A DNA stretch of 64,000 nucleotides from Paenibacillus camerounensis. Lineage in GTDB: Bacteria > Bacillota > Bacilli > Paenibacillales > Paenibacillaceae. The DNA lies in contig NZ_CCDG010000004.1 in NCBI RefSeq assembly GCF_000723885.1, positions 1 to 64,000 on the forward strand, written 5' to 3'. The number at the start of each line of letters is the position of its first letter. Positions within the stretch are counted from its first letter, which is position 1. The translations under genes and the position numbers were made by a program. Under the pieces are notes generated by a model that was given only the letters and a program-made list of their open reading frames with translations, searched no databases and was not told the origin of the DNA. Below are positions 44,168 through 54,035 of this stretch, piece by piece.

Positions 44168-44339
44168 ATGTCCGGCAGCTTATGTACAAGCTACATTGTT
44201 CTGGCTAAAGAATAACGCCAGCAGCAGAGCTTTTCCCGCGGAAGCCTATTAGGTATACTAATGAAGTGTATCTTTTCGGCTCAAATATATCTTATACCGC
44301 ATATGGGGGCGACTAGCCATTAATAAACAGGATCAGGTC

Positions 44340-44804
44340 ATGCTGCAGTTCAGGGACTTATTTAACAAGCTGGCTTGGATTAACAAAGGAAAGATGGAAG
44401 AAGGACTTAAAGGCTGTAAGCCGTCTGAGGTTCACTGTATGGAATGTATTGAGAAAAATGCAGATTCCAATGTGACAAAGCTCGCGGAGTCCCTGTATAT
44501 GACCAAGGGTGCCATAAGCAAATTAACTAAAAAGCTTACAGACAGAGGTCTAATCGAAAGCTATCAGAAGCCGGAGAACAAGAAAGAGGTTTATTTCCGG
44601 CTGACGGAGCAGGGCAGAACCATATTTCATATTCACGAGGAGCTGCACAACGAGTTCCGCATGCGGGATCAAGCCGTATTTGAACAGGTAACCGGGGAGC
44701 AATACGACAGTATGCTCAGCTTCATTGAGAAGTACAGCCGGCATCTGGATGGAGAAATAAAGAAACAGGGTCTGGATAATCATACATCTGACAGCTCCGG
44801 GTGA
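44340..44804 (+). CDS. MarR family transcriptional regulator
   Basis: 154 residues from the ATG; the winged helix is NVTKLAESLYMTKGAISKLT with RGLIESYQKPENKKEVYFRL as wing. The ATG at 44340 has only a weak site, while an in-frame ATT at 44319 has GGGGGCG 9 bp upstream and would add INKQDQV, a plausible family N-terminus. The gene lies upstream of, and parallel to, an MFS exporter whose promoter carries a palindromic site, so it is likely that exporter's repressor. Confidence 0.88.
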   Translation: MLQFRDLFNKLAWINKGKMEEGLKGCKPSEVHCMECIEKNADSNVTKLAESLYMTKGAISKLTKKLTDRGLIESYQKPENKKEVYFRLTEQGRTIFHIHEELHNEFRMRDQAVFEQVTGEQYDSMLSFIEKYSRHLDGEIKKQGLDNHTSDSSG

Positions 44805-44839
44805 TGATTATCAAAACCACATGCAGCATTACATAAAAG

Positions 44840-44872
44840 CAGCCCAATTCACTAAGAACGGGCTGTTTTTTA
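44840..44872 (+). terminator. Terminator of the MarR gene
   Basis: CAGCCC and GGGCTG arms around a 14-nt loop, then TTTTTTATTTG. Confidence 0.8.
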
Positions 44873-44884
44873 TTTGTTCTTTTT

Positions 44885-44934
44885 TTGTTGACAAGGAAAC
44901 CTTTTAAGGTTATTGTTTTGTTGACAAGGAAACC
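44885..44934 (+). promoter_or_regulatory. Duplicated promoter/operator before the MFS exporter
   Basis: TTGTTGACAAGGAAACC is repeated at 44885 and 44918, each containing a perfect -35 TTGACA. The first copy has TATTGT 17 bp downstream at 44911. The spacer holds AACCTTTTAAGGTT, an inverted repeat suited to MarR binding. The second copy is too close to the RBS to be the main promoter. Confidence 0.6.
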
Positions 44935-44962
44935 AAACGGCTTTTAAAGGAGCACACCTATC

Positions 44963-46387
44963 ATGGCACAAGAAAACGTACCGATAACAGCATTACCCAA
45001 AGAAATCCTTATGGCGGCCTGGGCCATTGCCCTTGGAGCGATCGCCCCGATGCTTGACTCCACGATGGTGAACATCGCTATAGATCAGCTAACCAGGGAT
45101 TTCAACACATCCCTCCATATCATTCAGTGGGCGATTACAGGTTATGTTCTGGCCCTGGCGGTTGCAGTCCCCGTATCCGGCTGGCTGATGAATCAATTTA
45201 ACGGTAAAAGAGTTTTCATCGGCGCTGTTGCCGCCTTTGGCATCATTTCAGCACTTGTCGGATTCAGCTGGGACATTTCCAACTTCATCTGCTTCCGTCT
45301 GCTGCAGGGCTTTAGCGCCGGAGTGATCACGACCTTAATGTTCACCCTGCTGGTTAAAACCGCCGGTCAGGAGAACCTGGGCCGGGTCATGGCTATTGTC
45401 AGTACCCCGATGATCTTCGGCCCCATCCTGGGACCGGTAATTGGCGGCTTCATCATTCAAGGAGCGTCCTGGCACTGGATTTTCTTCATCAATGTGTTCA
45501 TTGTTCTGATCACTGCACCGCTGATGATGAACAAGATCCCTGACTTCGAACCCTTCAACAAAGAAAGTAAGCTCGATCTGTTCGGGATCATTGTTTTGTC
45601 TTCTATGAGTGCGGCGTTGATATACGGCATTACCCAAGCAGCTGACCATGCTTCATTCAACAATGGTGAAACCATACTCTGGAGCGGGATTGGCCTTGCT
45701 TTGGCTGTCATCTATCTGGCCTACAACCGGATCAGAAAGAATCAGACCGTACTGCCCCTGAACTTATTCGCACATAAAAGCTTCACTGCCTCCAGCATCG
45801 GCCTGTTCCTGGCCAACATTGCCATCATGGGGCCCATGCTGATTCTGCCCCTGTTCTTTCAGAACTTCCGTCATTTTACGGCCATCCAAACAGCAGTTGC
45901 CCTGATTCCACAGGGAGCCGGAATGCTCATTACCCGGCCTTTCCTCGGCAAAATGATCGATACAATCGGTGCCAGATACGTTGTCCTTGTCAGCATCGTT
46001 CTGTCCCTGATCGGTTCGGTACCGCTGATCTTTATTACCGGCACAACAAGCATGATCTGGATCTCTATCGTACTGTTCATCCGCGGTGCCAGCATCGGGG
46101 GCATCAGTCTTCCGCTAACAAGTGAGGCCTACACCGGACTTGACGGCAGGCAGCTGCCGGAGGCAGGCGTCGGGATTAACATTATCGAGAATCTTGGCGC
46201 AAGCTTCGGCTCAGCTGTAATCGCCACTGTTGTCGCAACAGTCATCCAAGGCCTGCAGCCGACCGTCGCGAACGGGTTACAAGGGTACCACGCCGGGTTC
46301 CTTGTGTCTGCTGTTGTGCTTGCAGTTATCTTGATACCAAGCTGTTTCCTAACGCACAAGAAGAAGGCATTGAGTAAAGAGGGATGA
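44963..46387 (+). CDS. MFS multidrug exporter, DHA2 (EmrB/QacA) type
   Basis: 474 residues with about 14 helices. DHA2 motifs: MLDSTMVNIAIDQL in TM1, GYVLALAVAVPVSGWL, and LLQGFSAGVIT in TM4. AAAGGAG before the ATG. Regulated by the adjacent MarR protein, as suggested by the palindromic site in the promoter. A terminator follows. It exports drugs or toxic metabolites by proton antiport. Confidence 0.93.
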   Translation: MAQENVPITALPKEILMAAWAIALGAIAPMLDSTMVNIAIDQLTRDFNTSLHIIQWAITGYVLALAVAVPVSGWLMNQFNGKRVFIGAVAAFGIISALVGFSWDISNFICFRLLQGFSAGVITTLMFTLLVKTAGQENLGRVMAIVSTPMIFGPILGPVIGGFIIQGASWHWIFFINVFIVLITAPLMMNKIPDFEPFNKESKLDLFGIIVLSSMSAALIYGITQAADHASFNNGETILWSGIGLALAVIYLAYNRIRKNQTVLPLNLFAHKSFTASSIGLFLANIAIMGPMLILPLFFQNFRHFTAIQTAVALIPQGAGMLITRPFLGKMIDTIGARYVVLVSIVLSLIGSVPLIFITGTTSMIWISIVLFIRGASIGGISLPLTSEAYTGLDGRQLPEAGVGINIIENLGASFGSAVIATVVATVIQGLQPTVANGLQGYHAGFLVSAVVLAVILIPSCFLTHKKKALSKEG

Positions 46388-46398
46388 AATGCGAAAAG

Positions 46399-46423
46399 GC
46401 CGGTGCGTCAGCGCCGGCTTTTC
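46399..46423 (+). terminator. Terminator of the MFS exporter gene
   Basis: GCCGGTGC-GTCA-GCGCCGGC followed by TTTTCC, beginning about 12 bp after the stop codon. Confidence 0.85.
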
Positions 46424-46606
46424 CCATAACAGCTGTTTCCGTACAACAATACGTCCCCTGGCTATCTGGCCCTTTATATGAAAGGTCATAACATCGACAT
46501 AGTTGAGCTTTCCCCTGCCGCTGCCATTGAAAAAGCTTCCATTCACAAATCTCAGCCTTATGCCGTTAAAAAACGTAGTAGAATAAGAAGACTACCCTAA
46601 CTTTTA

Positions 46607-48196
46607 ATGGAAGCGGTGCCGATCCCAATGTTCCGATTTATGATAGCCAATTTTGCGTTATTGACCGCATTTCTCTTTTTGTTCAATCTGCTGTTCCGCC
46701 ATTACCTGAAAAAACCGAGCCGTCCTCTGCAGTTCAAGCTGCTGATTGGTGTATTGCACGGCTTATGCGCCCTTCTTCTCCTGCTGTTCAGCTATAAGGT
46801 ATCTCCAAATATCATGATAGATTTCCGGCATATAATAGTCATCTGTTCTGCTTATTTCGGAGGGCTGCCGGCCTCCTTAATGACTGTACTTTTTATTGTC
46901 ATCGCCAGAACAACCCTGTTTGGCGAGTTTACCCTTACAACGATTGCTGCGTGCATTACTATCATAACAGCAGGCATCGGCAGCGGTCTGATCATGCAGT
47001 ATATTGACCAGTACTGGCGGCGCTGGCTCCTTTCGCTGCTGTTAAGCCTTACACTTATTTCCATTGCTTCACTGCTTATGGGGCCTTCTTTGGACAAGGT
47101 ATCGTATACAGCGTTATTTACATATATGGCACTAATTGGCTCCGGAGGCCTCTTCTCGGCCAGGCTGATTGCCTTCTTTACTTATTCCAACCAGCTCGGG
47201 CAAGAGCTGGAGAACAGCGAACGGCGGTACCGTTCATTGCACATGCTGCAGGAAGCTATTTTCCAGTCCTCGGCAGGCACAGTCATTACGGTTTTTAATA
47301 TTGAAGGGAAAATTACTCACATTAACAAAGCAGTGGAGACGGTACTTGGCTATTCCCCGGATACATTAATCGGACGCGAAACCCCGCTTCTGTTCCATGA
47401 CAAGGAGGAAATTTCCGTTTATGCCGGAGAATTGTCCAGCTTAACGCATAAACCCTACAACGGATTGGACGTTTTCAAATACTGTGCAATGGAACAGCCT
47501 CCGGAAGGACGGGAATGGTCATATATCCACAAGGACGGTTCACGCTTGACTGTTCTGCTTGTCGTCACGCCGCTTTGGCTGGATGGCGAAATTACCGGAT
47601 TCATAGGGACCGCAACCGATATTACAGAACGAAAAAAAATGGAGAATACGCTGCAGCAGTTGTCTCTAATGGACGGGCTCACAAACATTGCCAACCGGCG
47701 ATACTTCGACGAAACGCTGGAAAAGGAATGGAAACGTGCGCAGCGCAGCGGCAGTCCGGAAGGCTTGTCTCTGATTATGTTTGACATCGACTATTTCAAA
47801 GCCTACAACGATCTATACGGGCATCAGGCCGGGGATGAATGCTTGCGCAAAATAGCCCTGCTCGGAAAAGATGCCGTAAGACGCCCCTCCGATCTGATTG
47901 CGCGTTACGGAGGCGAGGAGTTTGCAGTGATCCTGCCGGATACGAACCGGACCGGGGCACTGGCTCTGGCTGAGAAGCTCCGGGCGGCCGTCGAGAACGA
48001 AAAGCTCTCCCATGCAGGTTCCCGCATCAGCGGTATGGTGACCATAAGCATAGGTGTATCCCATTGCCTGCCCCACACCGGCGCCTCTGCGGAGCAGCTA
48101 ATTGCAGAGGCGGATCAGGCCCTTTACTATTCCAAAGCGGCCGGCCGCAACAGGGTGAATGATTATCGGGCAATTCTTGAGCAAGCTGCGGATTGA
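46607..48196 (+). CDS. Diguanylate cyclase with 5TM and PAS domains
   Basis: 529 residues. About six N-terminal helices form a 5TMR_LYT-like sensor (LLFSYKVSPNIMIDFRHIIV), followed by a PAS domain (about 205-345; VFNIEGKITHINKAVETVLG) and a GGDEF domain (about 355-525) with a variant active-site motif GGEEF in RYGGEEFAVIL, catalytically permitted in the family. It makes cyclic di-GMP. The first ATG has no clear site; an ATG at 46628 is an alternative. No EAL domain is present. Confidence 0.9.
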   Translation: MEAVPIPMFRFMIANFALLTAFLFLFNLLFRHYLKKPSRPLQFKLLIGVLHGLCALLLLLFSYKVSPNIMIDFRHIIVICSAYFGGLPASLMTVLFIVIARTTLFGEFTLTTIAACITIITAGIGSGLIMQYIDQYWRRWLLSLLLSLTLISIASLLMGPSLDKVSYTALFTYMALIGSGGLFSARLIAFFTYSNQLGQELENSERRYRSLHMLQEAIFQSSAGTVITVFNIEGKITHINKAVETVLGYSPDTLIGRETPLLFHDKEEISVYAGELSSLTHKPYNGLDVFKYCAMEQPPEGREWSYIHKDGSRLTVLLVVTPLWLDGEITGFIGTATDITERKKMENTLQQLSLMDGLTNIANRRYFDETLEKEWKRAQRSGSPEGLSLIMFDIDYFKAYNDLYGHQAGDECLRKIALLGKDAVRRPSDLIARYGGEEFAVILPDTNRTGALALAEKLRAAVENEKLSHAGSRISGMVTISIGVSHCLPHTGASAEQLIAEADQALYYSKAAGRNRVNDYRAILEQAAD

Positions 48197-48306
48197 GAGT
48201 AAGAATAAGACTGCATTATCGAACAAGAAGCGGGGCGCCTCCATCCAACCTAGCTTCCATTTGCCCAAAACTTCAATATTATGACTATAGACTCATAAAA
48301 ATGGAT

Positions 48307-48350
48307 ATTACCAAAAAAATAATATTTTAAATTTTATATTTTTTGGTGAT
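48307..48350. other. AT-rich inverted repeat upstream of the stalk-domain gene
   Basis: ATTACCAAAAAAATA and TATTTTTTGGTGAT face each other around an AT-rich loop, in a 278-bp intergenic region. A direct repeat GAAACTTAA occurs further down (near 48385 and 48418). Confidence 0.4.
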
Positions 48351-48474
48351 TGGTCCTTATGTCCCAGGTTTATATAAAGAGAGCTGAAACTTAAGTTCCC
48401 CTCATGAAATTTTCATGAAACTTAAATCACAAATCCTACGCACCTGATGTTACACACACAATGGAGGGATTACA

Positions 48475-50187
48475 ATGTTTAAAATGTACAATACGAATAA
48501 TCTGGATTCCAAGAAGTTCGATGTTAAGAAGCTGGCTGTCCCTGTGCTCAGCCTGGCTCTGATTGTTCCGGCCCTAACCGGTATGTCTCCAGTACATGCT
48601 GCGGCAGCTCCGACGGCGGTAACGGCAGCACAAATGACTATGATGAAGGCTTCCATTATGACTCCTGCCGTTGAGCTGAGAGCGGCTCTGGATCATTTGC
48701 TTTCCGAGCATTTCCAGCTGGCGGTAGACGCTATGATTAAGGCGTATGAAGGTTCGCCTGATGCATCCGCTGCATATGCGGCATTGGACCAGAATGCGGC
48801 CGATATGCTGCCGGCGATTGAATCGTTGTACGGTAAGGAAGGCGCAGCAGAATTCGGACGTATCTTCCGCGCCCACAACAAGTATACCGATGATCTGGTA
48901 AAGGCAACAAAGTCCGGTGATACAGCAGCACGCCAGACGGCCGAAGCCAATGTTGAGAAATTCGTCCAGGAATTCTCCGCTTTCCTGGGAACAGCAACCG
49001 GGGGCAACCTGCCTCAAGCTGCTGCCGAGAAAGTAATCCGTCTTCATGAGAATCAGGTTCAGGATGCCTTCAATAAATATGTATCCGGAGATTATGCCGG
49101 TTCCTATTCGGCATACCGTGCCGGATTAAACGAAATGTTCACGATCAGCAAAGCTCTGTCAATGGCCATCGTGACACAAATGCCTGAGAAATTTCAGAAC
49201 ACCAAGTCCGATACACCTGCAGGAGATTTGAGATCTGCCCTGAACTATCTCCTTGCCGAACATTTCGCACTTGCAACCCTGCAGATGCAGGAGCAATATG
49301 ATGGTGCGGGCAACAGCAGCAATGCACTTATTGCAGCCGAAACCGGCAATACCCAGGATCTAAAGGCAGCAATCGCCTCTGTCTATGGCAGTGCAGGAGC
49401 TGATCAGTTCGAGCAAATCTGGACAACCAACCACATAAACCTGCAGGCGCAGTACGCAGCAGCCGTGAAAAACGGAGACCTGGAGGGAGTAGCGGCAGCC
49501 AAAATGCAAATCACACAATTCACAAAAGACCTGGCCTCCTTCCTGAGTACAGCGACCGAAGGCCGTATTCCGGAGGCTGGTGCGCTTGAAGGCCTCACCG
49601 CACACGAAAATCAGGTACAGCAGGTCCTTGACCAATATGCAGTTCAGAACTACTCCGGCTCTTATCAGACAGAGCGCCAGGGCTATGCTCTTATGTTCGA
49701 TGTAGGCAAGCTGCTGAGCGGTGCAATTGTAGATCAATTCAACTCCAAGTTCCAGGAGCCTGCCGTGCCTGTACCAACACCCGTCCCCGCTAATCCGGAC
49801 ACCGGCAGTATGACAACTGTCATCATGCAGATTGGTAGTCAAAATCTGACGCTGAACGGTAAAATGACCAAGATGGATACCATGCCACGTGTATGGGGTG
49901 ACACCACTTACGTACCGCTGCGCTTCCTGAGCGAGGGCATTGGTGCCGAGGTCAAATGGGACAAGAAAACTAATGCTGTAACAGTCATGGCAGGCAGTGA
50001 CACTCTGACCTTCTGGCTGGGCAAGGATTACATGGAAGTTAACGGTACCAGACAGCCGGTAGGGCGCAAAGTATTTGCAGATGAGAACGGTAGAACCGTT
50101 GTGCCTCTGCGCTTCATAACCGGACTGCTGGGCTGGAACTTTAATGTGGACAGCAACTGGGTTATCACGCTGACTAAATCAATATAA
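48475..50187 (+). CDS. Secreted protein with duplicated helical domain and copper-amine-oxidase-like stalk domain
   Basis: 570 residues. Signal peptide (VPVLSLALIVPALTGMSPVHAAA), then two copies of a helical domain of about 165 residues, each with LRAALDHLL/LRSALNYLL, AEHFxLA, SVYGxxGAxxF and GSYxxxRxG blocks. A proline linker (VPVPTPVPANPDTG) joins them to a C-terminal CuAO_N1-type stalk domain (VPLRFLSEGIGAEVKWD, GRTVVPLRFITGLLGWN), common in Paenibacillus wall proteins. GGAGGG before the ATG. The function is unknown; cell-wall association is likely. Confidence 0.8.
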   Translation: MFKMYNTNNLDSKKFDVKKLAVPVLSLALIVPALTGMSPVHAAAAPTAVTAAQMTMMKASIMTPAVELRAALDHLLSEHFQLAVDAMIKAYEGSPDASAAYAALDQNAADMLPAIESLYGKEGAAEFGRIFRAHNKYTDDLVKATKSGDTAARQTAEANVEKFVQEFSAFLGTATGGNLPQAAAEKVIRLHENQVQDAFNKYVSGDYAGSYSAYRAGLNEMFTISKALSMAIVTQMPEKFQNTKSDTPAGDLRSALNYLLAEHFALATLQMQEQYDGAGNSSNALIAAETGNTQDLKAAIASVYGSAGADQFEQIWTTNHINLQAQYAAAVKNGDLEGVAAAKMQITQFTKDLASFLSTATEGRIPEAGALEGLTAHENQVQQVLDQYAVQNYSGSYQTERQGYALMFDVGKLLSGAIVDQFNSKFQEPAVPVPTPVPANPDTGSMTTVIMQIGSQNLTLNGKMTKMDTMPRVWGDTTYVPLRFLSEGIGAEVKWDKKTNAVTVMAGSDTLTFWLGKDYMEVNGTRQPVGRKVFADENGRTVVPLRFITGLLGWNFNVDSNWVITLTKSI

Positions 50188-50222
50188 GGGTTTGAAATGT
50201 AACCATAAACCGTAAAAGAACA

Positions 50223-50265
50223 ACAGAGCAGCCATTCTCCAGCAATAGGAGAATGGCTGCTCTGT
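50223..50265. terminator. Strong hairpin between convergent genes
   Basis: Perfect 18-bp arms ACAGAGCAGCCATTCTCC and their complement around a 7-nt loop, between the stalk-domain gene and the GH3 gene. The minus strand continues with TTGTTCTTTT. Confidence 0.75.
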
Positions 50266-50317
50266 GCTGCCTTCCGGCAAGCCACATGATGGGGGTATTT
50301 TGCTTAACTATTTATAT

Positions 50318-52621
50318 TTAGAGGCAAGTGTCATTTGGTACTAGAACAGCAGAGAGGGAAGATCGGCTGTGAACCCGTTCAATAAGCTCCTGAATCACTT
50401 CATCCGGTGAGCGCTCGTTCATCCAGGTCTGGCCGAACATCTGAAAGACCTTTATCATCGGGAAGTCCTCCCAGAAGCCGACGAACTCCTCATTAAGATA
50501 TACCTTGTCTGTGACATGCTCATTCATTTCATTCAGGCGCTCTTCCAATACAGCTTTTGCGGCCGGGTCACTGACCCATTCGCTGAGAAGGCTGAATTTG
50601 TGGAAGGTGATTTCTTCCTTCCCGAAGTCACAGAGCAATCTCTCCGTGATCCGGATGTCCTTGGACGAGCTGCCCAGCAGAATCTGAAAATATCCGGTGT
50701 CTGCAGCCCAGCGGTTGTACCTGGTATTGAAGTATGAAAAATCTCTCTCCTCCAGCTCAAAGACAATCGTCTGTTGTTCGCCCGGATCAAGCTCCACCTT
50801 GGCAAAGGCCTTCAGCTCCTTCTCCGCCCGGGTCCACTTGCACTCTTCATCGTGTACATACAGCTGCACGACTTCTTTCCCTCTGGACTTGCCTGTGTTT
50901 GTCAGTTGAAAAGATACTTTGACGCAAGTACCGTGCTGAACCACTTCCAGATCTGTATAGGCAAAAGAAGTATAGGACAGGCCGTGTCCGAAAGGGAATT
51001 GCGGCGCCAGCTCCTTACGGTCATAGTAGCGATAACCCACGAATAGGCCTTCGCGGTAATACAGCTTGCCGTTCTCTCCGCGGATCCGCATATGCGAAGG
51101 ATTATCCGCCAGCTTCACAGGGAAGGTCTCAGAGAGCTTGCCTGAAGGATTGGTGTAACCGAACAATATCTCTGCTATGGATCTGCCCATGCCTTGACCC
51201 GACAGCCAGGAATGGATAACGGCAGGAACATGCTGCACCCATGGACGCATGACCAGTGCCGAGCCGCTGCTGGTTATCACGATACATTTTGGCTGAACAG
51301 CAGCAACCGCCTGAATCAGCTTGACCTGATGCTCGGGAAGCTCGATGCCCTTCAAATCATGCATTTCAGATTCGGCATATTCCGGCTGCCCTACGAACAG
51401 CACTGCCACATCGGCGTTCTTGGCCAGCGTTACACTTTCCTTAATAAGCTCTTCATTCACGGAGTCATCTTCCGGGTATCCTGCTGTATAGCTCACAGTA
51501 GCTAAAGTACCGGCCAGCTTTTTGATCTCATCCAAAGGAATATCGACTCGGGCAGGGGTTACCTTGGCACTGCCGGCTCCCTGAATTCTGGGCTTCTTCG
51601 CAAACCGTCCGATTACCGCAATCGACGAAACCGTTTCCGGCCGCAGCGGGAGAATCGCGTTATCGTTCTTCAGCAGCACGATGCTTTCGGCCGCCGCTTT
51701 ACGGGCCAGCGTATGGTAATCTGTATCCTCTTGTTCTATAGCTTTGTTTCCGGTAACCCGTTCAACCAGCTTCAGGATACGGCGCACACTCTTGTCCAGC
51801 TGCTCTTCGGATAGCTTCCCGTCCTGAACCGCCTCTACTATGGCTTTGGCATTATAGTGGGCCGGGCCCGGCATTTCAAGGTCAAGTCCGGCCTTTAGCC
51901 CGCGTATCCGGTCATTAACGGCTGTCCAGTCGGACAGGACCACACCTTCGTAACCCCACTCTTCTCTGAGAATATCGTTTAATAAATGCTCGTTCTCGCT
52001 GGTATAGGTTCCATTCAGCAGGTTATAGGAGCACATGACCGTCCATGGATCGGACTTTTTGATGATCCGTTCAAAGGCACTCAGGTAAATTTCACGCAGT
52101 GTCCGCTCATCGATTTCCGAGCTGGTCACCATTTTCTCGAACTCCTGGTTGTTGCCCGCAAAGTGCTTGACCGAGGCTCCGACGCCTTCGCTTTGGATAC
52201 CGTTAATGAAGGCTGCGCCAAGCTCGCCCGTCAGGCAGGGGTCCTCCGAATAGTATTCGAAGTTTCTTCCGCCTAGCGGTGTTCTTTTCATATTGACGCC
52301 AGGACCGAGCAGCAGTTCTACCTCCATCGTCTTGGACTCCTGTCCAAGCGCCACGCCTACCTCATGCAGCAGCGCTGTGTTCCAGGAGGAGCCAATCGCA
52401 GAGCCTGTCGGGTAACAGGTCGCCGGTACATTTTCCGTGGTAATTCCCATCTCTTCATTACTGTTCGTCTTACGGATCCCGTTGGTTCCGTCATACATAT
52501 GAACAGGCGGGATATTCAGCCGCTCGATCCCTTTGGTCATCCACATATTCAGTCCCGCAACAAGCGAGGCTTTTTCGGTAAGGGTCATTGCCTTCAACAA
52601 TTCATCAGGTGATTTATTCAT
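50318..52621 (-). CDS. Intracellular GH3 beta-glucosidase
   Basis: 767 residues with no signal peptide. GH3 barrel with nucleophile D231 in GVVLSDWTAV, KHFAGNNQE loop, PGVNMKRTPLGGRNFEYYSE and the second domain VLFVGQPEYAESE; a fibronectin-like C-terminal domain follows. AAGGATGGAG before the ATG. It lies 24 bp downstream of a PTS IIC gene and would cleave imported beta-glucosides, perhaps after phosphorylation; GH3 rather than GH1 acting with a PTS is less usual. Confidence 0.92.
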   Translation of the reverse strand: MNKSPDELLKAMTLTEKASLVAGLNMWMTKGIERLNIPPVHMYDGTNGIRKTNSNEEMGITTENVPATCYPTGSAIGSSWNTALLHEVGVALGQESKTMEVELLLGPGVNMKRTPLGGRNFEYYSEDPCLTGELGAAFINGIQSEGVGASVKHFAGNNQEFEKMVTSSEIDERTLREIYLSAFERIIKKSDPWTVMCSYNLLNGTYTSENEHLLNDILREEWGYEGVVLSDWTAVNDRIRGLKAGLDLEMPGPAHYNAKAIVEAVQDGKLSEEQLDKSVRRILKLVERVTGNKAIEQEDTDYHTLARKAAAESIVLLKNDNAILPLRPETVSSIAVIGRFAKKPRIQGAGSAKVTPARVDIPLDEIKKLAGTLATVSYTAGYPEDDSVNEELIKESVTLAKNADVAVLFVGQPEYAESEMHDLKGIELPEHQVKLIQAVAAVQPKCIVITSSGSALVMRPWVQHVPAVIHSWLSGQGMGRSIAEILFGYTNPSGKLSETFPVKLADNPSHMRIRGENGKLYYREGLFVGYRYYDRKELAPQFPFGHGLSYTSFAYTDLEVVQHGTCVKVSFQLTNTGKSRGKEVVQLYVHDEECKWTRAEKELKAFAKVELDPGEQQTIVFELEERDFSYFNTRYNRWAADTGYFQILLGSSSKDIRITERLLCDFGKEEITFHKFSLLSEWVSDPAAKAVLEERLNEMNEHVTDKVYLNEEFVGFWEDFPMIKVFQMFGQTWMNERSPDEVIQELIERVHSRSSLSAVLVPNDTCL

Positions 52622-52645
52622 GCTGCTCCATCCTTTATTGTCAGA

Positions 52646-53875
52646 TTAATTTTCCTGTTCCTTTTTCAGCTCCTGGGCATCATACAGCTTGAAGAACGGA
52701 AACCAGACCGCAAACACAATCAGCAGAACCACCGCCAGCAGAATGAGCCCGTTGAATCCGCTCATCAGGTAGGTAGACAGCCCGATCGGGGTATACCACA
52801 GCTGGAAGATTTGGCTTGGAATCCGGACCAGCCCCATATCGAGGACGATATACACGAGAATCGGCGTGATCAGCCCGTTAATCCACATCGGCACCATAAG
52901 CAGCGGATTGAACGCAATCGGTGCCCCGTACACAACCGGCTCGTTAATATTGAACAAGGACGGGAGGATTGTCGCTTTGCCGACAGACTTCAATTTTTTG
53001 GACCGGGCCAGCAGGAACCAGACCACTAAAGGCAGCGTAGCGCCCATCCCGCCGATACCCAGCCAGCCGGAGAAAAAGGTTTCGAACGTATTGATGTTGA
53101 CCGGGTCCTGACCGGCTGCGACGAGGGCTGCATTCTGTTCAATGGCAGGAATCCAAATAGCGTACCAGATCGGAGTCATCACCCAAGGGCTTACACCGAA
53201 GGAATACAGCACCACGCCGATAAAGTTGAACAATACAAAGCCGGTCAGACTTTGACCCATGGCATTGATCGGCTCGAACACATTGACAATCAGTGCAAAA
53301 ATATCGAAATGAAGCGGATAGACCAGAACCCAGCCTGTAGTTAAGATAAGGGCGATCGGCACGAGAAAATCAAACCAGTCCATAATGAACTCCGGAAGGG
53401 AGGAGCCTTTTTTGAAGAATGAAAATTTGTTGCACAGATTCATGACAAGAGCCACAAACACACCAACCAGGAGTGCCGTGATCATCCCCGAAGGTCCAAA
53501 CCGTTCCAGAATGAACTGGATGGTACCGTCTTCATTTAGGGTCGGGTTAAGCAGCATCACGAAAAGGGAGACCCCGCTCATTCCCGCCAGCAGCTTGATT
53601 TTGTGACGCTCTCTTTTTTCCATGACGGTATACGGCGTTAAAAAAGCAATAAACAACCCCAATAGCCCGAAGCTAAAGGTCGTGATGGGTGTAAGATCCG
53701 GCATCCCCGGAATGAAATCCTTCAAGATTGAAATGAGTGTAATAATCGAGCCGATAAAAATCATCGGAATCGCCACCATAATGGCTTCCTGAATGGATGC
53801 CACCCAGAGATTATTTGTAAACGCCTCCAATCTAGGTGCAAACGATTCTGTCATCCACTTCATGAAACGCTTCAT
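52646..53875 (-). CDS. PTS cellobiose/lactose-type IIC permease
   Basis: 409 residues with about ten helices. The family pattern is clear: IPMIFIGSIITLI, LTPYTVMEKRERHKIKLLAG, and NINEPVVYGAPIAFNPLLM (the NEPVxYG substrate site). GGGGG before the ATG. No IIA or IIB subunit is encoded in the window, so it must share them or act without them. First gene of the operon with the intracellular GH3. Confidence 0.92.
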   Translation of the reverse strand: MKRFMKWMTESFAPRLEAFTNNLWVASIQEAIMVAIPMIFIGSIITLISILKDFIPGMPDLTPITTFSFGLLGLFIAFLTPYTVMEKRERHKIKLLAGMSGVSLFVMLLNPTLNEDGTIQFILERFGPSGMITALLVGVFVALVMNLCNKFSFFKKGSSLPEFIMDWFDFLVPIALILTTGWVLVYPLHFDIFALIVNVFEPINAMGQSLTGFVLFNFIGVVLYSFGVSPWVMTPIWYAIWIPAIEQNAALVAAGQDPVNINTFETFFSGWLGIGGMGATLPLVVWFLLARSKKLKSVGKATILPSLFNINEPVVYGAPIAFNPLLMVPMWINGLITPILVYIVLDMGLVRIPSQIFQLWYTPIGLSTYLMSGFNGLILLAVVLLIVFAVWFPFFKLYDAQELKKEQEN

Positions 53876-54035
53876 CTAAATTCCCCCTGTCTTTCTCTTA
53901 GCTGATGCTGATACAACCCTAGTATAGTGTTTTATGATACCGTTTTCTTGTTGTAACTTGCCGCATCCGGGTTCGTATTTTGCCTACTTCCTGCCTCCTG
54001 TACTAGCTTGTCTGCTTCTGTTCAAAATAAACAGC

